64,000 nucleotides of DNA from Candidatus Contendibacter odensensis (GTDB lineage Bacteria; Pseudomonadota; Gammaproteobacteria; Competibacterales; Competibacteraceae): the NCBI GenBank assembly GCA_002747185.1, contig PDTV01000007.1, positions 84,908-148,907 of the forward strand, in the 5' to 3' direction. Made by a program: the position numbers and the translations under genes. Below the pieces are notes generated by a model, which did no database searches, was not told the DNA's origin, and saw nothing but the letters and a program-made list of their open reading frames with translations. Positions 18,229-24,958 of the stretch are shown here, piece by piece; position 1 is the stretch's first letter; every line of letters starts with the position of its first letter.

Positions 18229-18756
18229 TTACAGCACCTTCCAGAACCATATTTCCTTTGATTTGCTATAATCTGAGAACCTTCCCTCCCATGAGAATCC
18301 TGCTTGAATTCTCACCCGGGTAAACCAGTCGGTCAGCCGTGATCTGTTCCAAAGGTCAATATGATCACCACTTCTATTTCTAAATGACTCGCCATTTCTT
18401 CTCCAGTAATCCTTGAAGAATATTATATCCTTATGTACGGCCAGCTCATTTTTGAACTTACTCGGATCTATTTTTTGAACCTTGCCTAATCCGGCAATTG
18501 GATATTTTGTTAATCCGTTTGCTAATTCCTCTGCTGCCAGAACATGGCTGGCAGATTTCTTGTGATGCCAGCAATGACATGCCCCAGGAATATTAGCCAC
18601 ATTAACTCCACATGCTGACAATGCCACACCGACCCTTATGGCACACTGATCCGAGAAATTTATTTTCCCAGCAGTTGTGCATAGACTATCCTCACCAGTT
18701 ATCATCGGGTGGGTGGCTATCCCACAGTCTTTTAAACGTATTAACCCGGCGGGCAT
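18229..18756 (-). CDS. tae4: Tae4-family T6SS amidase effector with MITE-derived start
   Basis: About 175 residues. Family marks: FSDQCAIRVGVAL with the catalytic Cys, CHCWHH, EELANGL, KDIIFFKDYW, GDHIDLWN with the catalytic His, and the end EIWFWKV. Tae4 enzymes cleave the peptidoglycan peptide cross-link region in the target periplasm. The 5' end is rearranged. Beyond the MITE at 18741-18840, a ribosome site (AAAGGAG) and ATG-CTT survive, and the sequence resuming after the MITE encodes TFKRLWDSHP, the usual Tae4 N-terminus, in another frame. The present frame can start only within the MITE (ATG 18756 or TTG 18774). The catalytic core is intact, but whether it is expressed is uncertain. Confidence 0.85.
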   Translation of the reverse strand: MPAGLIRLKDCGIATHPMITGEDSLCTTAGKINFSDQCAIRVGVALSACGVNVANIPGACHCWHHKKSASHVLAAEELANGLTKYPIAGLGKVQKIDPSKFKNELAVHKDIIFFKDYWRRNGESFRNRSGDHIDLWNRSRLTDWFTRVRIQAGFSWEGRFSDYSKSKEIWFWKVL

Positions 18757-18840
18757 TAATATACTGCTCTTCAAAGTTAAATATACGTAAATTCATGTGG
18801 TTAAAATATTAAGATAAAGCCTATTTGCCCGCCGGGTTAA
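18741..18840. mobile_element. 100-bp MITE, copy 1
   Basis: Exactly 100 bp with perfect 15-bp terminal inverted repeats TTAACCCGGCGGGCA / TGCCCGCCGGGTTAA and flanking TA dinucleotides, as expected for a TA-targeting (IS630/Tc1-type) transposase acting in trans. It has no coding capacity of its own. It is inserted two codons into the original tae4 gene. A diverged second copy in opposite orientation lies at 21649-21748. Confidence 0.85.
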
Positions 18841-18861
18841 TAAGCATGTTTTCTCCTTTTT

Positions 18862-19007
18862 CACCTAATCGCGGAGCTGAGCTACGCTCCAGTCACCTGG
18901 CGGCTTGCGCCGCAACAAGTCACTGGAGCCGACTGCGGTGTTTCTGCCTCGCAAGCATGCTTGCTCCGCTTCAACATCCTCGCGGCTCAGCTCCGCTGAT
19001 TATGTAG
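18862..19007 (-). repeat. attC-like cassette recombination site 2
   Basis: A 146-bp imperfect palindrome directly after the stop of the 113-residue ORF. Outer arms GCGGAGCTGAGC (18871-18882) and GCTCAGCTCCGC (18985-18996) pair perfectly; an inner palindrome is shared, inverted, with site 1. On the minus strand it begins ACATAATC and ends GATTAGGTG. The latter box is complementary to CACCTAAC that opens site 1, as expected when the next cassette carries its own half-site. Confidence 0.6.
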
Positions 19008-19008
19008 T

Positions 19009-19350
19009 TTATTTATACTCGCCAATTATTTTAATTAAACCAACTATATTGGTGTTTAAATCTTCAAGATCTTCAGCAGGAATCCACCATTCTGTATGGT
19101 TCGATCCACCAACTTGTTGAATATCATACTTGTCAATAAATTCTTTCTTGACCTCAAACTTTGTTACATAGCCAACTTTGCTATCCTTGATGTTCCATTT
19201 TATAGCAATTTCTTTTGCATATTCTTCATTTGTAACAGGATAAAAAATTGGTTGCTCGGGTAAGCGAGGTGGCCACTTTTTATAACCGCTTTTTTTCACA
19301 AGATCTAACTCTTTTGGGCCTGTTGGCCTGTACAATGTAACTGTTTTCAT
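19009..19350 (-). CDS. Cassette-borne 113-residue protein, unrecognised
   Basis: A soluble protein without signal peptide: VTLYRPTGPKELDLVKKSGY, RLPEQPIFYPVTNEEYA, GYVTKFEVKKEF and HTEWWIPAEDLEDLN. The sequence looks like a compact conserved family (small proteins sometimes annotated vaguely as ADP-ribosylation/crystallin J1), but I cannot assign a function. It starts about 85 bp after attC-like site 3 and its stop lies two bases before site 2, so it occupies a complete cassette by itself. It is AT-rich like its neighbours. Confidence 0.7.
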   Translation of the reverse strand: MKTVTLYRPTGPKELDLVKKSGYKKWPPRLPEQPIFYPVTNEEYAKEIAIKWNIKDSKVGYVTKFEVKKEFIDKYDIQQVGGSNHTEWWIPAEDLEDLNTNIVGLIKIIGEYK

Positions 19351-19433
19351 ACGATTAAATCATTAATATTGTGTTTATGTTCGGATAATGCATGATCTTT
19401 TTTGGATTCTTCATTGATTCTGTTCTGCTTTTC

Positions 19434-19496
19434 TACATAATCGCGGAGCCAGGCAGCGCGCTTTATTAGCGTCCGCTTGAGCTTTTTGTTAGGCCA
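19434..19496 (-). repeat. attC-like cassette recombination site 3
   Basis: About 63 bp. On the minus strand: R''-like GGCCTAAC (19496-19489), AAAAAGCTCAAGCGGACGC, a short loop CTAATAAA, GCGCGCTGCCTGGCTCCGC and a closing GATTATG. The first half is nearly identical to site 1. The upstream 77-residue gene ends inside it (LTKSSSGR then stop). The closing box has GATTA where integron sites normally have GTTA. Confidence 0.6.
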
Positions 19497-19699
19497 TACC
19501 TAACCGATAACCACCCGAAAATCAGGGACACCACTAAACCAAGGATAATGAATATATTGAAGTTTCTTTGCTGGTCTGATTCAGATTTATATAAGATTAC
19601 ACCCATATTTTCGAGAATATATCCAGACACATAGGCAAGACAAAAACTCACCAATATTCCTGCTACGGCACCAGCCAAGAAGAGCAGAAATTTTTTCAT
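19466..19699 (-). CDS. Small two-helix membrane protein, candidate orphan immunity
   Basis: 77 residues with two hydrophobic segments (about 3-25 and 48-66) separated by a short loop (LYKSESDQQRNF). It overlaps the stop of the Tae4 C-terminal remnant by four bases (ATGA), the same order as the intact Tae4 and its membrane partner to the left. The last residues LTKSSSGR come from the attC-like site. It does not obviously resemble the 141-residue protein. With its effector gone it may be a retained immunity gene; this is inference. Confidence 0.6.
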   Translation of the reverse strand: MKKFLLFLAGAVAGILVSFCLAYVSGYILENMGVILYKSESDQQRNFNIFIILGLVVSLIFGWLSVRYGLTKSSSGR

Positions 19700-19791
19700 T
19701 TTGAAACCTCAAAGAAGCGTACTTTCTTTGAATTTCTAAAGTCAGACCAATACCCTGAAATAACTATGCTGAACCTCGTCCTCAACCACGA
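19696..19791 (-). pseudogene. C-terminal remnant of a second Tae4-like gene
   Basis: The last ~30 residues (SWLRTRFSIVIS, YWSDFRNSKKVRFFEVSK) align by eye with the end of the intact Tae4 (DWFTRVRIQAGFS, FSDYSKSKEIWFWKVL). Everything upstream, including the catalytic Cys and His, is gone and replaced by IS1-type sequence. A longer frame across the junction is a chimera and not a real gene. Confidence 0.6.
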
Positions 19792-19800
19792 ACCCAAACC

Positions 19801-19940
19801 TGTTTCGGATTTAGAAAACGACAGGGGTGACGACGGCAGCAGGCACGATACAGGTAGCGCTGGCGGCCGTCTTCGGTACGGCCGTTTTTCACTGGTCGGT
19901 CGCTTTGGCAGTAAGGGCAATGCAGGGTTATTTTAACCAT
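19801..19940 (-). pseudogene. IS1-family insA 5' fragment
   Basis: From ATG 19940 the minus strand encodes MVKITLHCPYCQSDRPVKN followed by GRTEDGRQRYLYRACCR, the N-terminal zinc-finger region of IS1 InsA proteins (CPxC…GxxxDGxQRYxC, here with one Cys changed to Tyr). It breaks off after ~47 codons at the Tae4 remnant. No insB sequence is seen, so the element is dead. Confidence 0.7.
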
Positions 19941-20076
19941 CGGTTCTACGCGTACGTATGAATGACATCATAGCCTGTACAAAATCACCCAAAATTGAGC
20001 CACTACCAAATCATTATATCCTGTGGCGGGATTCCCTGCCTCGCAGGAAATCCTGAATTAATCAATACTTCAATGA

Positions 20077-20484
20077 TTAGCGTCCATAACTTTCGGTATC
20101 AGCCTTGCGGTCCTTGATAATCACCTCACCTTTGGGTGACATTTCGACCGTATAGGTAATCAAATCCATCCGCTCTTCCTGAGAAATCGACACGGTATAA
20201 ACCCAAGTCGCATCTTGCTTAATCTTTGAAATACCACCACCGCCAACAGGCTTGTAGGTTTCACTTAGATCGTTGAGGATCGCCTCAATAATACAGCGTG
20301 ATCGTGCAATGGCATTTGCAGTACAGTCAGTCGTTGATGACATATCAACAGTTCCTTCGCTAGACGCAAACGATTGTCCGAGTGTGAGATTGTAGACCCC
20401 GCAAATAAGCGCGAAAAATAAACCAGCACCTGTGCAAAGTCTTCTATGGCATAGCTTTGGGGAATGTGATTCACGCGATACCAT
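20077..20484 (-). CDS. Exported small protein, candidate immunity partner of the zincin
   Basis: 135 residues: a basic N-terminus (KLCHRRLC), a hydrophobic stretch AGLFFALICGVYNLTLGQ and a ~95-residue mature part with ARSRCIIEAILNDLSE, a glycine run and WVYTVSISQEERMDLITYTV. This predicts export or a membrane anchor in the periplasm. It follows the decayed zincin gene in the same direction, matching effector then immunity order. I do not recognise the family. The start could also be slightly downstream. Confidence 0.55.
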   Translation of the reverse strand: MVSRESHSPKLCHRRLCTGAGLFFALICGVYNLTLGQSFASSEGTVDMSSTTDCTANAIARSRCIIEAILNDLSETYKPVGGGGISKIKQDATWVYTVSISQEERMDLITYTVEMSPKGEVIIKDRKADTESYGR

Positions 20485-21304
20485 CGTCTAGGCCGAGTAG
20501 TAATTGCCGCATTTGCACGCACCTCAGCTTCAGTACGCGGATAGTGGCGTTTCATTTTGGGCACCCAATCACCTGAAGTAAAATCAAGTCCCGTGTATGT
20601 GGTACCGATCAACGTGTTTACGGTGGCAGTCAATGATCGGTTAACTGATGGTTTGCGGACTGCCCCTTTACCTGTTATTTCAGCAATTGCCATCCGTCAA
20701 GGATAGGCATGGACAGGTCTTAATTATACATGCCCGACCCCATGACGGAGTTAAGTTCTTGATCCGATGCGCCATAGCATGCCGTAGCATTGGTGTTACC
20801 GGACACAGGGCAGCGAGATGTGTCCTCAGTAGTATGACCCAGCCCAAGAAGATGGCCAACTTCATGCACATGAGCCTTCTGCATGATCTTGTTACCCTTA
20901 CTGTCGTTCGCTTTATGGGTCGACTTTGTGTCGCGGCTGTCATAAAGAGTGGAATGCGATCCAAACCAGGGTTCGTTCCTGGCCAGTCGCACGACATCAA
21001 TCACATGATGATGGACAGTTCCAGCAGTTGCATCCGCCCCTATCAGCTTAAACCGGCAATAGATATTGTGACGGTACTTAACTCCACCATCAGTAAACTC
21101 TAGGATCGGAAAATTATTCACTAGCCAGAATTTGCCGTGCCAGAATCTCTCAGCCGCCCTAATAAAATTATTCTTCCATTGTGACCACGAGGCTGGAGTC
21201 CACTTAATGATATCTCTAGCAGTTTCAGTGGCTCTGCCATAATCATGGTAAGTACCTTTTGCGGCACCCCCTGCTGGATTAATTTGCCGAAATCCAAGTT
21301 TCAT
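20485..21304 (-). pseudogene. Zincin metallopeptidase (probable T6SS effector), frameshifted
   Basis: The first 194 codons (21304-20720) contain HEVGHLLGLGH, a complete HExxHxxGxxH zinc site, and SVMGSGM, a Met-turn, as in matrixin/astacin-like zincins. The frame stops right after GSGMYN. In the next frame the sequence continues LRPVHAYP-stop-RMAIAEITGKG, which looks like the normal C-terminal continuation, so one frameshift and one nonsense codon interrupt the gene. The real 3' end is unclear. The first Met has no obvious ribosome site, so the 5' end may also be lost. Likely a degraded periplasm-acting toxin. Confidence 0.6.
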
Positions 21305-21648
21305 AGTTAACGTTAGATCTGCATTATTATATGCAGATCACAAACAGTCGTATCCAATTCCGCGTCGAAAGTCAGAAAACTTTTAGCCGTCTTTTTCTTG
21401 AGTGGCCCGGTCATCACACTCCTCCTAAATTAGCCCTTGTATACAATGTAATGCAAGACAGAAAAATCAATCGCTTTCTCAGCCAAGTTTGGAAAACCAT
21501 CAAAGCGATGGATAGCCTGGCTTCAGGCCGTAGTAAAGCATTTATCATACCATCGCTACTACTCTTTTGATAAACAAAGGCATTCTCAAGAAATCGGGTC
21601 ATATTAACCTAAATATAGCGGTGCTCTTGACCGGCTCATATTGACTTA
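21305..21648. other. Noncoding or unrecognised stretch
   Basis: AT-rich DNA between the zincin and the second MITE copy. Short frames exist on both strands (up to about 80 codons) but none has a recognisable motif, ribosome site or neighbour. Probably debris. Confidence 0.3.
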
Positions 21649-21748
21649 TTAATTCGGCAGGCAAACAGATTTTATTTTAATATTTTAACCATCTGGATTT
21701 ACGTATAGTTAACTTTGAAGAACAGTATATTAATGCCCGCCGGATTAA
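21649..21748. mobile_element. 100-bp MITE, copy 2 (inverted, diverged)
   Basis: Exactly 100 bp, in inverse orientation to copy 1. The right end TGCCCGCCGGATTAA and interior TTAACTTTGAAGA match the copy-1 sequence read in reverse; the left end TTAATTCGGCAGGCA has drifted. TA precedes the left end; the right duplicate is imperfect. The two copies bracket 2.9 kb containing the cassette and zincin genes. Confidence 0.8.
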
Positions 21749-21878
21749 TCATTGAGGTCAATATGATTGTTTTCTATTATTTAGGGGAATTTATAAATCC
21801 CTTGCGCTTTGCTGATGAAATCTTCCTATTTGTCTATGACAGTATGTTTTGACTGGAAGTAGCAGATGAAATGAGTAT

Positions 21879-22097
21879 ATGGCCGGGCGGCGATGGACAT
21901 TACAAGGGCAGGAATTGTTCACCGAATGGCTAGATGTCGAAGAGCCGAGGCGGCCATTCTGGATCATTGAGTTCAACGATCATGAAATAGTGTTACGCTG
22001 GATACGGCAAGAGGGTCGTAATCTGCCATTCATATTGCAGCATAACCTACTTGCATCAGATCAAGGAAACACTTCGGATGAACCGCAAAGAACGTAG
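21879..22097 (+). CDS. 72-codon ORF upstream of TPR-methyltransferase 1
   Basis: Begins MAGRRWTLQGQELFTEWLDV and continues EEPRRPFWIIEFNDHEIVLR; the amino-acid composition looks protein-like but no family is recognised. It overlaps the first 20 bases of the following gene in another frame. No clear ribosome site precedes it. Could be a small gene, a 3' fragment of something larger, or chance. Confidence 0.3.
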   Translation: MAGRRWTLQGQELFTEWLDVEEPRRPFWIIEFNDHEIVLRWIRQEGRNLPFILQHNLLASDQGNTSDEPQRT

Positions 22098-23427
22098 GGC
22101 ACTTGCCCGCAAGAGTGCAGGCTCAAAAACAGCGGCTGCAACGGAATTCGTGGCTCAAGCGATTCAGTTACAGCAGCAAGGCCGACTTGACGAGGCAAAG
22201 AAACTGTATCGCAAGACGCTTCAACGCGATCCATATCAAGTCGATGCACTGCATTTTCTAGGTGTCATGGAAGCACAGCAGGGTCGCTATCAACAGGCCG
22301 TTGACTTGATTCACCGAGCGTTAGCACTCAATCCACAGTACGCCGATGCCTGGAATAATCTCGGCAATATACTGGCTACCACCAAGCAACCCGATGAAGC
22401 GGCTCAGGCTTATAGACGGGCCATAGAGTTTGCTCCTGAAAATGCCAGCGCCCATTGCAATCTCGGCGCAATGCTACGCCAGGGCAAGCAATATGCTGAA
22501 GCTGAGGCGGCCTGCCGACAGGCCATTGCCTTAAATCCACAGATGGTTGAAGCGCTCTTCAACCTCGGTAAAGTACTGACCGCACAGGACCATTATGAGC
22601 AAGCAGTAGACACGTATCGTGAAGTGCTACGCCTGCATCCAGGCTACATACCCGTTTATCGAGCGCTGGGTATATTGCTGTACCGTATGGGACGCAGTGA
22701 GGATGCTATTCATTTATACCAGGACTGGCTGCGACAAGATCCAGACAATGCCATTGCACAGCACATGCTGGCTGCACATTCCGGGCAAGCCATACCCGAT
22801 CGGGCAACAAATTACTATGTTCAAAATCTGTTTGATGATATGGCTGACCACTTTGACGAACACCTGGAGCGACTGGATTATCAAGCACCCACATTGGTTG
22901 GCCAACTGGTCTCTCGCACCATGGGAATACCTAAACCATCGCTAACTGTACTGGATGCTGGATGTGGTACTGGCTTATGTGGTTCATTCCTGCGCCCTCA
23001 CGCCAACCATTTGACAGGTGTTGATCTATCACCACGCATGGTGGAGCGGGCACGAGTACGTGGCGATTATGACGAATTGAAGGTTGCAGAACTCACGACA
23101 TTTCTATGCGAAACACCCAATACCTATGACCTGATCATTTCAGCGGATACTTTGGTGTATTTTGGCGACCTGCAACCTGTAGTTACTGCTGCTGCCAACG
23201 CATTACAGCCAGGAGGCTGGCTGATGTTTACTACCGAGCGCCACACCAACTCAATGATCAAAGAAGACTTTCACCTTGAAGCAAGCGGTCGTTACAGCCA
23301 TTCTGAGGACTATCTGTGGCAGATATTGACCCAGGTTGGCATGGAAATTGATACTCTGGAAACTGTGAATTTACGTATGGAGGGTGGACAACCTATCATT
23401 GGTTTCCTGGTATCTGCTCACAAATAG
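22078..23427 (+). CDS. TPR-repeat SAM methyltransferase 1
   Basis: 449 residues from ATG 22078, chosen for the upstream AAGGAA and the start MNRKERRALARK. About five TPR units (roughly 30-215; for example AWNNLGNILATTKQPDEAAQ) precede a class I methyltransferase domain (about 285-445) with VLDAGCGTGLCGSFL, the SAM-binding loop, and GVDLSPRMVERAR. Such fusions are called 'TPR-containing predicted methyltransferases'; the substrate is unknown. A clear paralogue lies 1.5 kb downstream at 24959-26401 with the same layout, separated by a lipoprotein/amidase pair and an IS5-derived element. Confidence 0.85.
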   Translation: MNRKERRALARKSAGSKTAAATEFVAQAIQLQQQGRLDEAKKLYRKTLQRDPYQVDALHFLGVMEAQQGRYQQAVDLIHRALALNPQYADAWNNLGNILATTKQPDEAAQAYRRAIEFAPENASAHCNLGAMLRQGKQYAEAEAACRQAIALNPQMVEALFNLGKVLTAQDHYEQAVDTYREVLRLHPGYIPVYRALGILLYRMGRSEDAIHLYQDWLRQDPDNAIAQHMLAAHSGQAIPDRATNYYVQNLFDDMADHFDEHLERLDYQAPTLVGQLVSRTMGIPKPSLTVLDAGCGTGLCGSFLRPHANHLTGVDLSPRMVERARVRGDYDELKVAELTTFLCETPNTYDLIISADTLVYFGDLQPVVTAAANALQPGGWLMFTTERHTNSMIKEDFHLEASGRYSHSEDYLWQILTQVGMEIDTLETVNLRMEGGQPIIGFLVSAHK

Positions 23428-23599
23428 TCGAGGCCGTTCTCATAATTCACACGTTAACTTGCAGTAAGAGAGCAACTAAAAAATGCGTATCAATAAAACT
23501 TTATTTATTCATGGCTGTATAATAACTAAAAAATTACTTATTCAAAATGAAAAATCACCAAATAGACTCTAATATTTTCAGAGATATCATGGCTATCTT

Positions 23600-24070
23600 A
23601 TGAAAAAATCAGTTACTTTATTTTGCTCATTACTTTTAATTACTACTATAACAGGATGCGATGTGATACCTAGTAAATATCAAATTGCCAATTCAATTAA
23701 AATTAACCAGGAGTGGGTTGAAATACACCCTGATCCTCCACTGGTTGTTAGCAAACAAATTCAAAATATTTCAATTGAAGTGCCTGACTTACCTAAATGG
23801 GATATTCGTCCAGAAAGTGTATCTTTCATTATGCCCGATGGGAAAGCTATAAAAATAGAAGTGGAGCTTATCACACAAGATGGCAAAACTTTTAAGCTAG
23901 AAGAAATCGGTTTAGGGCCCGGCTTAATGTTTTCAAACAAGCCTGATATAACAGCAGACTCTACCGCATCCCGATTACCTCAAGGCATGGTATTCACTAC
24001 CGTCCGTATACGTGCTGATCGCACCTTACAAGGCGGTCAAGTATTATGGATTTGTCTCACTAACTATTAA
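23600..24070 (+). CDS. Lipoprotein preceding the YiiX-like hydrolase
   Basis: 156 residues with a classical lipoprotein signal: MKKSVTLFCSLLLITTITGC, lipobox ending T-G-C near residue 20. The mature part (IEVPDLPKWDIRPESVSFIM, KIEVELITQDGKTFKLEE) is predicted beta-rich and not recognised. It ends 13 bases before the start of the permuted papain-like hydrolase, so the two are co-transcribed. It may be an immunity or helper protein for that enzyme. It is more AT-rich than the methyltransferase genes on either side. Confidence 0.65.
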   Translation: MKKSVTLFCSLLLITTITGCDVIPSKYQIANSIKINQEWVEIHPDPPLVVSKQIQNISIEVPDLPKWDIRPESVSFIMPDGKAIKIEVELITQDGKTFKLEEIGLGPGLMFSNKPDITADSTASRLPQGMVFTTVRIRADRTLQGGQVLWICLTNY

Positions 24071-24083
24071 AGGACTCCACGTC

Positions 24084-24647
24084 ATGCTGCTCAGCATTAA
24101 TGATCTTGAACCGGCAGATATTCTGCTTTCCACAGGCAAAAGCGTTGTATCCACAGCAATCCGTGGGGGCACGATGTCACGCTATAGCCATGCTGCACTT
24201 TATATAGGCAATGGACAAGTTATCGAATCAATTGGCAGTGGTGTTACTCAACAAAGCCTCAGCAGTGCGATGAGTGATGACACCCTGGTAACTGTATATC
24301 GGCGAATAAACATGCGGGATGCACAAGCAAAAAAAGTGATTCAATATGCCAAGGCACAGTTGGGAAAAAAATATGATGCAGCAGGTGCAATCGGTGGTGG
24401 AGTAACGTCAGCATCAGGGGTCTTTATTGGTATTTTCCTTGGTCCTTTAGTCACTACTGCCGCCGTTGGTGCCGATTTATTGAACCGCCATAATCCAGAA
24501 GCAGCTTTTTACTGCTCGGAACTTGTAGCTATCGCGTTTGAGAAAGCAGGTGTTCCGCTTGGTTCTGGAGCAGCCAGTACGACTCCCGCCGATATTTCAC
24601 GTTCGCATGTCCTGAATTATATTGGCGACCTAAAGAAAAGCGCTTAA
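24084..24647 (+). CDS. YiiX-like permuted papain-fold hydrolase (NlpC/P60-related)
   Basis: 187 residues from ATG 24084, preceded by AAAGGA. The motif order is permuted relative to NlpC/P60: His first (RYSHAALYIGNGQVIES), then a central Gly/Ala-rich hydrophobic segment (about 105-130), then Cys (AAFYCSELVAIAFEKAGVPL). This fits YaeF/YiiX-type amidases acting on peptides, peptidoglycan or lipids. The N-terminus LEPADILLSTGKS is typical. No signal peptide is seen. With the upstream lipoprotein and T6SS nearby, it could be an effector, but a housekeeping role is equally possible. Confidence 0.75.
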   Translation: MLLSINDLEPADILLSTGKSVVSTAIRGGTMSRYSHAALYIGNGQVIESIGSGVTQQSLSSAMSDDTLVTVYRRINMRDAQAKKVIQYAKAQLGKKYDAAGAIGGGVTSASGVFIGIFLGPLVTTAAVGADLLNRHNPEAAFYCSELVAIAFEKAGVPLGSGAASTTPADISRSHVLNYIGDLKKSA

Positions 24648-24678
24648 CACCCATTACTCAATCGCAAAGAGTATTTAG

Positions 24679-24895
24679 ATAGTGTCGTCAAACTAATGAG
24701 CCTATAAAGATGCGCCAATACGATACGTCTCACTACAAATTTCACCAGCGTGTTGAAAATGCGTTCCTGTTCCTGCATCTCAAAAGGTGGCGCGGCATAG
24801 CCACCATCCGCCATGCTAAAAACACCGCTTTATTCCTTGTCGCCGTCTACATCCGGCGCATTGGCTTAACAGAGTAAAAAATTTGACGATACTAT
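24679..24895 (+). mobile_element. 217-bp IS5-derived MITE-like element
   Basis: Bounded by imperfect inverted repeats ATAGTGTCGTCAAA (24679-24692) and its complement (TTTGACGATACTAT, 24882-24895), 13 of 14 matching. Inside, 24710-24877 encodes 55 residues including QRVENAFLFLHLKRWRGIAT and ALFLVAVYIRRIGL, the extreme C-terminus of an IS5-family transposase. All upstream transposase sequence is deleted. A more decayed relative lies at 27366-27512 on the other strand. Confidence 0.7.
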
Positions 24896-24958
24896 ACAAT
24901 TAGCCATGTACTACCAGTTACCTGGGTGTTTGAAGAGAGATTTTGAGCGACAATAATT

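Noticed and set aside
19696..19920. 74-codon minus-strand frame as a small Arg/Pro-rich protein
   Set aside because: It is a chimera: an out-of-frame reading of IS1 insA followed by the real tail of a Tae4-like gene.
20265..20693. 142-codon minus-strand frame as an independent gene
   Set aside because: Its first part looks like the frameshifted C-terminal continuation of the zincin (…RMAIAEITGKG), and its second half overlaps the better candidate exported protein at 20077-20484.
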